Source: DAISKN01 sp963716925
GTDB taxonomy: Bacteria > Acidobacteriota > Vicinamibacteria > Marinacidobacterales > SMYC01
Length of the DNA stretch: 64,000 nucleotides
Direction: 5' to 3'
NCBI GenBank assembly: GCA_963716925.1
Contig: CAVQUX010000010.1
Span: 1,674,001-1,738,000, forward strand
In this document: piece after piece, positions 45,170-54,216 of the stretch
Numbering within the stretch: position 1 is the stretch's first letter
How the letters are laid out: each line of letters begins with the position of its first letter
Made by a program: the position numbers and the translations under genes
Notes under the pieces: model-generated
Database searches by the model: none
Seen by the model: only the letters and a program-made list of their open reading frames with translations
What the model was told of the DNA's origin: nothing

Positions 45170-46000
45170 ATGGCGGATGGATCGTTCGATCGAAACGAGT
45201 CGCGCAACACTCCCCGGTTCGTTCCCAAGGAGAACCTGTCTATCCTTCTCGCAAGCGACAAGGCGTCGCTGATTCATGGAGAGTTGGAAGACCTCTCGGA
45301 AGTGGGTGCTCGCGTGCTGACGCACGCGGTCCTGGACCGGGGGGAAGCAGTCACCGTCGACGTGCGGAGTGGATACTCCTACTTGTTTCGTGCCGAAGCC
45401 AGAATCGTCTGGCGCGCCGAGCTCGACACGCGCCGCGACTCCCGGGTTTCCGTGCATGGAATCTTCTTCACCGAGCTCTCCCCGTTCTCGCGAAAGCTGA
45501 TCCGGCGCCTTCTGGGGCTCGTTCCGGTCGAAGAAGGATCCCCGCACACCGGGGACGCCAGCGCGGACTCCGACGGGGACCTGGAGGCCCTTTTCCCCCA
45601 ATCCCCTCCGAACGAGGATGCCTTCGATCTGCTCACCGATCCCGTTCTCGAGGAAGCGCTTTTCGCCGATGCCGCCGAACCGAAGCGGCAGCCCGAGCTT
45701 TCCGGAAGTCTCGGCTACTTCAACAACACCGACGTTCTACAAATGCTGGAGGCGGCTCGCGCCACCGGAGTCCTCTACGTGGCGGGCGCGCACGCGGGGC
45801 AGATCCATCTCCGGGAGGGTCGGATTTGCGGCTGCTTCTCGCGGGGCCTCGATGAGTACGAAGCGATGTTTCGTCTGATCGTCGCGGACCGAGGCACATT
45901 TCGCTTCATTCCCTCGGGAGTGCGCTCCAACCTTCCGACGAGCCGGACCACGACGCAGCTCCTCCTGGAGGCACACCTTCGTCTCGATCAGGAGCGTTGA
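45170..46000 (+). CDS. PilZ domain plus DUF4388 protein
   Basis: 276 aa from the ATG at 45170 (a GTG at 45146 is possible). The N-terminal PilZ domain has RNTPR (RxxxR) at 12-16 and DLSEVGARV (DxSxxG) about 30 residues later, the two c-di-GMP-binding motifs. A low-complexity Asp/Glu-rich linker follows (about 125-165). The C-terminal DUF4388 part has LSGSLGYFNNTDVLQMLEAA and GQIHLREGRICGCFSRGL. Cytosolic; the likely role is turning c-di-GMP level into motility or surface behaviour (inference). Confidence 0.82.
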   Translation: MADGSFDRNESRNTPRFVPKENLSILLASDKASLIHGELEDLSEVGARVLTHAVLDRGEAVTVDVRSGYSYLFRAEARIVWRAELDTRRDSRVSVHGIFFTELSPFSRKLIRRLLGLVPVEEGSPHTGDASADSDGDLEALFPQSPPNEDAFDLLTDPVLEEALFADAAEPKRQPELSGSLGYFNNTDVLQMLEAARATGVLYVAGAHAGQIHLREGRICGCFSRGLDEYEAMFRLIVADRGTFRFIPSGVRSNLPTSRTTTQLLLEAHLRLDQER

Positions 46001-46006
46001 GCGCCG

Positions 46007-46789
46007 TCAGCGCTTCGCCACGTAGAGCGTCTGGATCGCCCGCCCCACGGCACCCCGGCGATCGTGTAGGACGGTCTCGGTGAGACCCGCGCCCGAGGGG
46101 TCGAGGAGGGTCCTCGAGTCCATTCCGATCCACTCTCCCTCGGGAACGCGGAAGAGAAAGACGTTCAGATCGGTATTGACGAACAGGTACTCGCGCGGAT
46201 CGAGAGCACAGCTCACACCGTTCGCCGAGTCGGCGGCGACGAGAACGCGGACGAGTGGGGAGGGGTCTTCCCCCGGCAGCAGCGGCACCTTCATCTTCAG
46301 CCATGCGGTCGCCGGTCCCGCCTCGCGGAAGCTTCCGCGAAGGAATCGCCAGTCCATGTGCGTGTGATAGCCGACCTCGGCGACTCCCGGAAAGAACGGC
46401 TCCCAACGGCCCGTCTCGGGTCCCGGGAGCGGCTCACCGGCCACTCCGTCGAGCCCGTCCAAGCCGAGAGCCGCGGTTCGAAGGCGCCAGGCGCGCGCTT
46501 TCAAGACCGCGTCGCCGCCCGAGGTCATGACCGCCTCGAGAAGCTCGATGCGCTTTCCCGGCCGGACGACTTCGACGTCGACCTCGAGCTCGGTGATGGG
46601 GACCGGACGGAGGATGTCGACCGTCACTCTCACGATGCGGGCGTCGTCCCGAGGTTGGAATCGCTCGAGAGCGCGGCCGAGCAGGCCCGACGGCGGGCCG
46701 GCGTGCTGGTGCGCGTGGTCCCAGGGACCGCGCGTCGCCTCGGTCGCGGCCCAGGCCGACCCGCTGGGGACGAAGAACGATTCAGACAC
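46007..46789 (-). CDS. TesB-like acyl-CoA thioesterase domain protein
   Basis: 260 aa with a GTG start at 46789. Two hot-dog halves: GPWDHAHQHAGPPSGLLGRALERF with the His/Asp/Gly helix in the first, and LVAADSANGVSCALDP followed by the segment with VNTDLNVFLFRVPEGEW in the second. The family hydrolyses acyl-CoA. Its end comes six bases after the end of the PilZ gene (tail to tail), and it is divergent from the LolA-like gene, 21 bases between starts. Confidence 0.82.
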   Translation of the reverse strand: MSESFFVPSGSAWAATEATRGPWDHAHQHAGPPSGLLGRALERFQPRDDARIVRVTVDILRPVPITELEVDVEVVRPGKRIELLEAVMTSGGDAVLKARAWRLRTAALGLDGLDGVAGEPLPGPETGRWEPFFPGVAEVGYHTHMDWRFLRGSFREAGPATAWLKMKVPLLPGEDPSPLVRVLVAADSANGVSCALDPREYLFVNTDLNVFLFRVPEGEWIGMDSRTLLDPSGAGLTETVLHDRRGAVGRAIQTLYVAKR

Positions 46790-46810
46790 GTGTGCTATCC
46801 TCCGAACCGA

Positions 46811-47539
46811 ATGCTCAGTATAGCCGCGCTTTCGTTCTTCCTGAGCGCTCGAGAGTCGCCTCGCGAGATCATCGATCGCGTCGATCGCCTGCTGCGCGGC
46901 GAGTCCAGCCATGGCGTCGCCGTCATGGAGGTCGTGACCGAGAACTGGGAGCGAAGCCTCACGATGGAGATGTGGTCTCTCGGGACCGAGGATTCCCTCG
47001 TCCGGATTCTCGCTCCTCCCAAGGAAGCCGGAACCGCGACGCTGAAGGCCGGCGACGACATCTGGAACTACCTCCCCAAAGTCGATCGCACCATCAAGAT
47101 CCCCGCCTCGATGATGATGGGATCGTGGATGGGGTCGCACTTCACCAATGACGACCTGGTGAAGGACAGCCGTCTCGTCGAGGACTACGACATCGAGATC
47201 GCCTTCGAGGGAGACCGCGACGGCGTCGAGGTGTGGGAGCTGGCGCTCACGCCCCGGCCCGAGGCGGCGGTGGTCTGGGGCCGCATCGAGTACCAGGTGC
47301 GAAAGACAGATCTCATGCCGGTCTGGGCCCGCTATTCCGATGAAGACGGAAAGCCCGCGCGCACCCTCACTTTCGGCGATTTCAAGAGGATGGGAGGCCG
47401 GCTGGTGCCGACGGCCATGGATATGCGGCCGGAGGACAAGCCGGGCGAGCGCACGACGGTGCGCTACCAGAAGCTCGAGTTCGGGGTTCCGATCGACGAT
47501 TCTTTCTTTTCTCTCCAGAACCTGAAGGCCCGGAAGTAG
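46811..47539 (+). CDS. LolA-like outer-membrane lipoprotein-sorting protein
   Basis: 242 aa from the ATG at 46811. Short hydrophobic N-terminus LSIAALSFFLSA, then REIIDRVDRLLRG and the half-barrel strands with ILAPPKEAGTATLKAGDDIWNY and IPASMMMGSWMGSHFTNDDL, typical of the LolA/LolB-fold 'lipoprotein-sorting' family that carries lipids or lipoproteins across the periplasm. It is seven bases upstream of the first permease, followed by a second permease, an ATPase and a barrel. So it is likely the periplasmic shuttle of one export system. Confidence 0.85.
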   Translation: MLSIAALSFFLSARESPREIIDRVDRLLRGESSHGVAVMEVVTENWERSLTMEMWSLGTEDSLVRILAPPKEAGTATLKAGDDIWNYLPKVDRTIKIPASMMMGSWMGSHFTNDDLVKDSRLVEDYDIEIAFEGDRDGVEVWELALTPRPEAAVVWGRIEYQVRKTDLMPVWARYSDEDGKPARTLTFGDFKRMGGRLVPTAMDMRPEDKPGERTTVRYQKLEFGVPIDDSFFSLQNLKARK

Positions 47540-47546
47540 GGCAAAA

Positions 47547-48803
47547 ATGGGCGGTCCCTGGATGAAGCTCGGGTGGCGCAACCTGGGCCGCAACAAGAGA
47601 CGCACGATCATCACCGCCCTCGGGCTCGGCTGCGGCTATTTCGCCGTGGTGTTCATGGTGGGGTGGGCCGAGGGTCTCAAGGCGGAGATGGTCGAGAACG
47701 GCACCGGTCTCCTCACCGGCCAGATCCAGATTCATTCCGAAGAGTACCGCCCCGAACGAAGCCTCTACGACACCATCGGGGGCGCCGAGGGCGCGGACGT
47801 CGAGGCTCTCCTCGCCGCGGTGGTCGCCGATCCAGCGGTCGCCGCCGCCGCTCCGCGGGTGTACGCCGGCGGCCTGATCAGCTCCGGCGCGTCCACTTCG
47901 GCGGGAATGCTCCTCGGAATCGACCCCGAACGCGAGCCCCGGGTGAGCCGCATCCTGACGGGCCTCATCGCGGGAAGAATCCCGAATCCCGGCGCGAACG
48001 AGCTCCTCCTCGGCGCCGAGATGGCGCGCCAGCTCGAAGTCGCGCCCGGCGCTGAAGTCGTGGTGGTGGCGCCCGCCGCCGACGGCTCCATGGGTAACGA
48101 CCTCTTCGTCGTCTCCGGAGTCTTCCGCAGCGGGCTTTCGGAGGTCGACGCTTCCCACGCGATTCTCCCTCTCGATTCGCTGCAGAGGCTGCTTGCCCTC
48201 GTGCCTTCGCGCGTCCACGAGATCGCCATCGCGACGGCCGATCCATGGCTCGCCTCCGAGGCCGCGACTCGACTCGAGCGGGCGCTTTCCTCCTCGAATC
48301 TGGCGTTGGAAGTCGAGCCCTGGACCCGGCTCCAGCCGGAGATGCTCGACTACATCACCCTTCTCGACTCCTGGTACTGGATCATCCTGGTGATCGTCTT
48401 CTCCATCGCGCTCTTCGGCGTCGCCAATACCATGCTCATGGCGACCTTCGAGCGCCGGCGGGAGTTCGCGGTGATGCTCGCGCTCGGGACGACACCGGTT
48501 CAGGTGGTGTCGACGGTAGTCTGGGAGGCCCTGGCGCTCGGCGTTCTCAGTCTCCTCGCGGGAGCTCTTCTGACCTTTCCTCTCATGCTCTGGTGGAGCC
48601 AGGCGCCTCCGGACATGAGCTTTCTCTACGGTGACATCACCATGTTCGGCGCCCTCATGAGGCCGGTCTTGCGGGTCGAGATCGAGCCCGCGCAGTCCCT
48701 GTGGTCGGCTCTGGCGCTCCTCCTCACCGCGCTCGTCGCCGCCATCTATCCCGCGGCTCACGCCGCCCGCATTCCGCCGGCGGATACCCTCTCCGGTCTA
48801 TGA
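47547..48803 (+). CDS. FtsX/LolC-type ABC transporter permease
   Basis: 418 aa. One N-terminal helix (TIITALGLGCGYFAVVFMVG) follows the start LGWRNLGRNKRRTI. Then a large periplasmic MacB-like domain runs to about residue 265, followed by three C-terminal helices (WIILVIVFSIALFGVANTMLM and others). FERRREFAVMLALGTTPVQV is the cytosolic coupling segment. This is the fold of LolC/LolE and MacB, which extract substrates from the inner membrane. Its stop overlaps the next start (48800-48803). Pairs with the next permease. Confidence 0.9.
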   Translation: MGGPWMKLGWRNLGRNKRRTIITALGLGCGYFAVVFMVGWAEGLKAEMVENGTGLLTGQIQIHSEEYRPERSLYDTIGGAEGADVEALLAAVVADPAVAAAAPRVYAGGLISSGASTSAGMLLGIDPEREPRVSRILTGLIAGRIPNPGANELLLGAEMARQLEVAPGAEVVVVAPAADGSMGNDLFVVSGVFRSGLSEVDASHAILPLDSLQRLLALVPSRVHEIAIATADPWLASEAATRLERALSSSNLALEVEPWTRLQPEMLDYITLLDSWYWIILVIVFSIALFGVANTMLMATFERRREFAVMLALGTTPVQVVSTVVWEALALGVLSLLAGALLTFPLMLWWSQAPPDMSFLYGDITMFGALMRPVLRVEIEPAQSLWSALALLLTALVAAIYPAAHAARIPPADTLSGL

Positions 48804-50078
48804 CCCGAAGACTCGGAGTTCTCGTCGACCTCGCTTGCCGGAACCTGAGGCGTTACCTGCGGCGCACGATCCTCACCGCGCTCGCTCTCGTCGTGGGCGG
48901 GACGCTCCTGACGATCACTTTCTCCCTGGGCGACGGTACCCACGAAGCCTGGATCGAATCCGGGGTACGCATGGGGAGCGGCCACGTTTCGAATCCAGCG
49001 GCCGGGGTTCCAGACGAGCCGGAAGATCGAGGACCGCCTTTCTCGTGAGGCACGGGCGAAGGCCGAGGCCGCTCTCGAAGCTCCTGAGGTCCGAGGCTAC
49101 GTTACCACTGTTTCCCCCCAACTCGCGGTGAGCGGTCTCGCGAGCTCGCCTACCGGGGCGAGGCCGGTCCAGATCGTGGGAGTGGAATCCGAGGCGGAGG
49201 CGAGATTCGGAATCCTGGACGAGAAGACCGCCGAGGGGCGCTACCTCGCGCCCGACGACCGTCTCGCGGCCTACGTGGGGGCCGGTCTTGCGGAGGCCCT
49301 GGTCCTGCGCCTGGGCTCGCGCATGGTCTTGACGGCCCAGGACGCCTCGGGAGAGATCGCGGGACAACTGGTTCGCGTCGTCGGCGTCTTTCGCACCGGA
49401 GTCCCCGAGATCGACCAATCTCTGGTCCACGTCCCGCTCGCGACCGCGGGCGCCTGGCTCGGCACTGGGGGAGACGTAACTCAGATCGCGGTACTGGTGA
49501 AGGAAAGTTACCACGTCGATCCGTTGCGACGCGCGCTGGAGAGAACGCTGGCCGAGCCCATCGGAAGGGGAGAGCTCACCGTCGTTCCCTGGCGGGAGGC
49601 CATGCCGGTGCTCGACGCCGCGGTCAAGATCGACGACTTCGGGAACTATCTGATGCAGGGAATCCTCTTCACCATCATCGCCATCGGAATCGTGAACACC
49701 GTGCTCATGTCCGTCCTCTACCGGCACCGTGAGTTCGGGGTTCTCCAGGCGCTGGGGCTGACGCCGGCGCAGACGGGCACGCTCGTCCTGATCGAGGGAT
49801 TGGTGCTCACGGCTTTCAGCGGGATCGCGGGAATCGCCCTGGGGCTCTTCATCACCTGGTACTTCTGGAGGGACGGCCTCGATTTCTCCTCGATGGTGAA
49901 CGAAGAGTGGAGCTTCTCGGGAATTGCCATGGAGCCGATCGTCATCCCGTTGTTCCGCTTCGCTCGCGTGGTGCAGGCCCTCTTGTTTCTGCTGGTGGTG
50001 GGCGCCCTTTCCTCGCTCTATCCCGCTTACCGGGCGACACAGATCGACGTCGCCGAGGCGATGAAGTTCGAAAGATGA
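48800..50078 (+). pseudogene. FtsX/LolE-type ABC permease with one frameshift
   Basis: About 425 codons in two frames. Frame 1 from the ATG at 48800 (RRLGVLVDLACRNLRRYLRRT) ends at a TGA near 49048 because TTT at 48987-48989 has one T too many. With one T removed it reads GHVRIQRPGFQTSRKIEDR and continues to 50078 with FTIIAIGIVNTVLMSV, YRHREFGVLQALGLTP and a final YRATQIDVAEAMKFER. All parts of the permease are intact, and the start overlaps the stop before it and the ATPase start after it, so a consensus error is the more likely cause. Confidence 0.8.
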
Positions 50079-50773
50079 CCGAAGCGAGCGAGGCCGCGGT
50101 CAGAACCGAGGATCTGTGGAAGATCTTCGAGCACGAGGCGGAGGAGGTCCGCGCCGTCGCCGGCGTCGACCTCACCATCGAGCGCGCGGAGTTCACCGCG
50201 CTCGCGGGCCCTTCGGGCTCGGGAAAGACGACGCTCCTGAACATCATCGGTGGGCTCACCCGCCCGAGCCGCGGCCGCGTCTGGGTCGCGGGACGCGACA
50301 TCACCGTGATGTCGAGCCGCGAGCTCGCGGAGCTCCGGCTCCAGCAGGTGGGGTTCGTCTTCCAGGCCTACAACCTTCTCCCCGTCCTGACGGCGCTCGA
50401 GAACGCCGAGTTTCCCCTGGTGCTTCGCGGGATTGCGGAGGGTGAGCGCACGAAGAGAGTTCGAGAGCTCTTCGAGCGCACCGGGCTCGCGGGGCTCGAG
50501 GATCGCCGTCCGGGAAAGCTTTCCGGAGGGCAACAGCAGAGAGTCGCGGTCATCCGCGCCGTCGTCGGCCGGCCCGCCCTGGTCCTCGCCGACGAGCCCA
50601 CGGCGAACCTCGACTCGGCCGCGAGCGAATCGCTGCTCCGGATGATGGAGGAGCTGAACCGCGAGCAGGGAACTACCTTCGTTTTCGCCACCCACGATCC
50701 GCGGGTGATGCATCATTCGAGGCGGCTGGTGCGCCTGGTGGACGGCCGGATCGCGTCGGACGAAAAGCGTTGA
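50075..50773 (+). CDS. ABC transporter ATPase (LolD/MacB type)
   Basis: 232 aa from the ATG at 50075. Walker A is GPSGSGKTTL, Q-loop VGFVFQAYNLLPVLTALEN, signature LSGGQQQRVAV, Walker B LVLADEPTANLD, H-loop FATHDP. QAYNLLPVLTALEN and the ANLD form are typical of the LolD/MacB/FtsE group that drives mechanical transport. Both ends overlap neighbours: ATGA with the permease stop, and TGATG with the barrel start. So permease, ATPase and barrel are one coupled transcript. Confidence 0.95.
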   Translation: MTEASEAAVRTEDLWKIFEHEAEEVRAVAGVDLTIERAEFTALAGPSGSGKTTLLNIIGGLTRPSRGRVWVAGRDITVMSSRELAELRLQQVGFVFQAYNLLPVLTALENAEFPLVLRGIAEGERTKRVRELFERTGLAGLEDRRPGKLSGGQQQRVAVIRAVVGRPALVLADEPTANLDSAASESLLRMMEELNREQGTTFVFATHDPRVMHHSRRLVRLVDGRIASDEKR

Positions 50774-51936
50774 TGCGGTGGGCGACGCTCCTCTGGCTCG
50801 TCGCCGGCGTCGCGCAGGCGCAGGAGCCTCGGCGGTTCACGGGTTATTACCAGAACGTGCCTCTGTGGAGCGGCTCGAACGCGCTCGTCCCCGGCGGGGT
50901 CAGCGATTTCAATCGATTCCGGATCTCGACCGAGCCTTCGATCGGCGACTTTTCGTTCGAGCTGGCCTACGAGCAGGTCCTGACCCTTCGGGAGAACCAG
51001 GGCCGCGGACTCTTCGTCGGCGCAGTTCCGAGCGGCGGGGAGTGGCTCGAGCTCCAGTGGACGATCGAGGACAGCGAGAACGTCCTCTGGCAGCACCGCT
51101 TCGATCGTCTGAAGATCGCATGGGCGCCCACGACTTCGTTTCGCATCGATGCCGGCCGCCAGGCGGTGTCCTGGGCGACGACGCTCTTCCTCACGCCGTC
51201 GGACCCGTTCTCGCCGTTCAACCCCGCCGATCCGTTCCGCGAGTTCCGGGCAGGCGTCGATGCCGTCCGCATGCGGGTCTACCCCGGACCGCTCACCGAA
51301 TTCGACGTCGTCGTCCGGCCCACGAAGACCGCCGTCGGAGAGGAGCTGACGGCGCTCGGGCGGGGACTGACGGCCGTTCGAGGTTGGGAGCTCTCGGGGT
51401 GGGCGGGAGTTCTCTACGACGAGGCCGCGGGGGCCTTCGGCGCGTCGGGCTCCCTCGGACCGTGGGCTCTGCGAGGGGAGGGAACCCTCCGTGACCAGGA
51501 CGAGGATCTTGTCTTTCGCGGGAGCATCGGCCTCGACCGCCGTTTCACGGTACGGGGGAGGGATCTGCTCCTCGTCCTCGAGTACCAGAGGGACGGCTTC
51601 GGTGCCGTCAACGAGGAAGACTACGCGAGGGTCCTGGACTCGGACCCCTTTCTCCGCGGAGAGCTCCAGGTGCTCGGACGAGACGAGGCGGCCATCCAGA
51701 CCTCGTACCAGATTCATCCCTTGTGGAGCCTCGGGGGCCTCCTGCTCTGGAACCTCGGAGACGCGAGCGCACTCGTCTCACCGAGCTTCGCCTACTCCGC
51801 CTCGGACTCCGCCGCGGTGAGCGGGGGTTTTTTCTTCGGGCTCGGACCGGGCGAAATCGAGCCGGGCGTCTTACTTCCCTCGGAATACGGGCTCGTTCCC
51901 ACGACCGCCTACCTCTCGGTGAGCTTTTTCTTCTGA
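50773..51936 (+). CDS. Outer-membrane beta-barrel, unknown (cassette partner)
   Basis: 387 aa from the ATG at 50773. Signal peptide RWATLLWLVAGVAQA. The rest alternates short hydrophobic strands and turns (LKIAWAPTTSFRIDAGRQAVSW, LGGLLLWNLGD) and ends YLSVSFFF with terminal Phe, as outer-membrane proteins do. I recognise no named family. Its overlap with the ATPase gene argues that the barrel serves the same transport system, either as a receiver or as a pore. Confidence 0.75.
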   Translation: MRWATLLWLVAGVAQAQEPRRFTGYYQNVPLWSGSNALVPGGVSDFNRFRISTEPSIGDFSFELAYEQVLTLRENQGRGLFVGAVPSGGEWLELQWTIEDSENVLWQHRFDRLKIAWAPTTSFRIDAGRQAVSWATTLFLTPSDPFSPFNPADPFREFRAGVDAVRMRVYPGPLTEFDVVVRPTKTAVGEELTALGRGLTAVRGWELSGWAGVLYDEAAGAFGASGSLGPWALRGEGTLRDQDEDLVFRGSIGLDRRFTVRGRDLLLVLEYQRDGFGAVNEEDYARVLDSDPFLRGELQVLGRDEAAIQTSYQIHPLWSLGGLLLWNLGDASALVSPSFAYSASDSAAVSGGFFFGLGPGEIEPGVLLPSEYGLVPTTAYLSVSFFF

Positions 51937-52014
51937 AGCGAGGTAGAGTTCGACAAGAGCAGGGGTCCTCGCGTCGAGCTCGATGCGACGTCCCGTGGAT
52001 AGCCGGGCGACTTG

Positions 52015-53046
52015 GTGCGATCACCACGAATTCTGATTCAGGGCGCGGGAGCGATCGGGGGGGTGGTCTCGGCGCGCCTCATCGAGGCGTCGTACGACCC
52101 GACGATCGTCACCGGAAACCAGGAGATCGCGGATGCGGTCCGCGCGCGGGGAGTGGTCCTTCGGACCCCCGAAAGCACGAAAGCCTGGCCCGCCCGAGCC
52201 GTCTGCTCGTTGGAAGACCTCCCCTCGAGCGAACGATTCGACATCGCGCTCCTGCTGATGAAGGCGACCGGCGTCCTCGAAGCCGGTCGTAGAACCCTGC
52301 CGCTCCTTTCCGGCGACGGCTACGTCGTTCCCTTCCAGAACGGCGTCGTCCACCCGCAGCTCGTCGAGGCGCTCACGGAGGAGCGGGTCGTCGGCGGCCT
52401 CCTGAACTGGGGCGCCACCATGTGCGAGCCGGGTGTATACGAGCAGACGGTATTCGGCTCCACACTGATCGGAGAAATCGACGGCCGCTCGTCCGCCCGT
52501 TTGCGCGAGCTCGAAACCATCGTCGGCAGTTTCAGCCGACCCGTGGTGACTTCGAACTTCACCGGTGCCGTGTGGTCGAAGCTCGCGCTCAGCTGCTCGA
52601 TAACCACCCTCGGCGGTCTCACCGGCCTACTGTTGCCGGAAATCCTGGGCGATTTCGGAGGCCGCGCCGTATTTCTCGCCGTTTACCGGGAGGTGATCGA
52701 GACGGCCGAGCGTCACCAGATTCGTCTCGCGAGGCTGGCCCTGGATCCACAGGCCGTATATTTGCCGCGGGATAGCGACGCGGGCCGGCGGGAAGAGGTG
52801 GACCGCGGCCTCTCGGAGCTGGAACGCTTCTACGGCCGCTCCAAACCGTCCATCCTCCAGAGTCTGGAGCGGAGGCGGCCGACGGAAGTCGATTTCATCA
52901 ACGGCTACGTCGCCAGGGCGGCGGCGGAGGTCGATCTCGAGGCGCCGCTCAACGGGAAGCTGACCTCGATGATCCACGAGATAGAGCGCGGCGCCCGCGA
53001 CATCGGGCCCGGAAATCTGGAAGAGTTGGCCGCGCTCGCGAGCTGA
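52015..53046 (+). CDS. Ketopantoate reductase (PanE/ApbA)-like
   Basis: 343 aa from the GTG at 52015 (a TTG is three bases earlier). The Rossmann start is ILIQGAGAIGGVVSARL; ALLLMKATGVLEAG and VVPFQNGVVHPQLVEAL match the family, with the catalytic Lys in WSKLALSCSITTLGGLTGL and the acidic end in RPTEVDFINGYVA. The enzyme class reduces 2-dehydropantoate to pantoate (coenzyme A pathway), but the family has many other members, so the substrate is not certain. Confidence 0.82.
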   Translation: MRSPRILIQGAGAIGGVVSARLIEASYDPTIVTGNQEIADAVRARGVVLRTPESTKAWPARAVCSLEDLPSSERFDIALLLMKATGVLEAGRRTLPLLSGDGYVVPFQNGVVHPQLVEALTEERVVGGLLNWGATMCEPGVYEQTVFGSTLIGEIDGRSSARLRELETIVGSFSRPVVTSNFTGAVWSKLALSCSITTLGGLTGLLLPEILGDFGGRAVFLAVYREVIETAERHQIRLARLALDPQAVYLPRDSDAGRREEVDRGLSELERFYGRSKPSILQSLERRRPTEVDFINGYVARAAAEVDLEAPLNGKLTSMIHEIERGARDIGPGNLEELAALAS

Positions 53047-53116
53047 GCCGATTGCGGCGCCCCCGAGTCGCTGACAAGATCTCTGATTCAACGAACAGAG
53101 GAATCGAGGAATTCCA

Positions 53117-53731
53117 ATGAGCTTCATCCAGACCATTCCCTTGGCCGAAGCCACGGGCGAAGTCCGGCGCCTGTACGAGCAGAATCAGTCCCGTTACGGA
53201 TACGTGCCGAACTTCGCCAAGACCTTCAGCCTCAGGCCTCACGTCATGGATGCCTGGGCGCAGCTCCAGAAGTGCATCCGCTCGACGATGAGCGCGAGGC
53301 GCTACGAGCTCGTGACCCTCTCCGCGTCCCGCGCGTTGAGATGCTCCTATTGCGCGCTCGCCCATGGCCAGGTGCTCGAACGCCAGTTTTTCTCGACCGA
53401 GGAGCTGACCCGAATCGCCCTCGAAGCCGAGTCCCCGACTCTCGATCCCGCGGAGACGGCGATCATGGCCTTCGCCGACAAGGTCGTCCGGCAGGCGGAC
53501 GGCATGACTTCGGAGGACGTCGAGGCCCTGCGAAAGCACGGGCTCGAAGACGGAGAGATCTTCGACGTCGCCGCGGCCGCGGCCGCCCGGTGTTTCTTCA
53601 GCAAGATCCTCGACGCCCTCGGAGCCGAGCCCGACCGCGGCTACGAGGCGCTCTCGCCCGAGCTCCGGAGCGCGCTCACCGTGGGACGCCCCATCAGCCA
53701 GGAGAGCCCGGAAGGCCTGCTTGACACTTAA
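53117..53731 (+). CDS. AhpD-like peroxidase-related protein (CxxC)
   Basis: 204 aa. It begins MSFIQTIPLAEATGEVRRLYE and has the redox pair Cys76-Ser-Tyr-Cys79 followed by ALAHGQVL, the AhpD/carboxymuconolactone-decarboxylase signature. The C-terminal helices (EIFDVAAAAAARCFFSKILDALG) are typical of the 'peroxidase-related enzyme' group. It is the cysteine counterpart of the selenoprotein candidate at 9191. Its stop lies in the operator of the PerR-like gene, so it may be read into the same peroxide-defence unit. Confidence 0.9.
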   Translation: MSFIQTIPLAEATGEVRRLYEQNQSRYGYVPNFAKTFSLRPHVMDAWAQLQKCIRSTMSARRYELVTLSASRALRCSYCALAHGQVLERQFFSTEELTRIALEAESPTLDPAETAIMAFADKVVRQADGMTSEDVEALRKHGLEDGEIFDVAAAAAARCFFSKILDALGAEPDRGYEALSPELRSALTVGRPISQESPEGLLDT

Positions 53732-53749
53732 TACCATCTGGTATTAAAT
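53721..53749 (+). promoter_or_regulatory. Promoter with embedded PerR/Fur-like operator
   Basis: A consensus -35 TTGACA (53721-53726) is followed 17 bases later by TTAAAT (53744-53749) as -10. Between and into them lies TTAATACCATCTGGTATTAA (53728-53747): two perfect 9-base arms with a two-base centre, which is a strong dimer operator. A bound repressor would block polymerase. The likely mRNA start (about 53756) is at or just before the GTG at 53758, so this could be a leaderless message. Autoregulation by the PerR-like protein is inferred. Confidence 0.8.
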
Positions 53750-53757
53750 TGCATCCC

Positions 53758-54216
53758 GTGGACGAACGCGAACGGCTGTCTCGATCGGTAGACCTTTGCC
53801 GGGAGCACGGGCTGGCGATGACGGTTCAGAGGCGGGCGATCCTGGAGGAGCTCGTCTCGAGGCGAGATCACCCGTCGGCCGATCAGATCTTCGAAACCGT
53901 GGGAGAGCGGCTTCCCGGGCTTTCCCGCACCACGGTCTACCGCGTGCTCGAGGCGTTCGTGCGGGCGGGAGCGGCGCGCAAAGTGCCGCACCCCGACGCC
54001 GTGGCGCGGTTCGATCCCATCTTCGAGCGGCACCACCACCTTCTGTGCGAGCGGTGCGGCAGGCTTTTCGACCTCGACGACTCCGAGGTGCGAGGGTTCT
54101 CGCCTCCCCGTTCGCTCGGCACCTTCGTCGTCCGCGACTATTCGATCAACTTCACCGGCGTCTGCGCGGGATGCCGGAATTCCAGGAAAGAGAGAAAGAG
54201 CCAATGCCGAACCTGA
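53758..54216 (+). CDS. Fur-family (PerR-like) peroxide/metal repressor
   Basis: 152 aa from the GTG at 53758; a TTG at 53749 lies inside the -10 and is unlikely. The winged helix has TVQRRAILEELVSRRDHPSADQIFETV and LSRTTVYRVLEAFVRAGA. Metal ligands are visible: HHHLLCERCGRLFDL (regulatory His cluster and CxxC zinc site) and GVCAGCRN (second CxxC). The neighbours (AhpD-like gene before, rubrerythrin and CCG/DUF3501 genes after) point to peroxide sensing. It likely represses its own promoter. Confidence 0.9.
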   Translation: MDERERLSRSVDLCREHGLAMTVQRRAILEELVSRRDHPSADQIFETVGERLPGLSRTTVYRVLEAFVRAGAARKVPHPDAVARFDPIFERHHHLLCERCGRLFDLDDSEVRGFSPPRSLGTFVVRDYSINFTGVCAGCRNSRKERKSQCRT

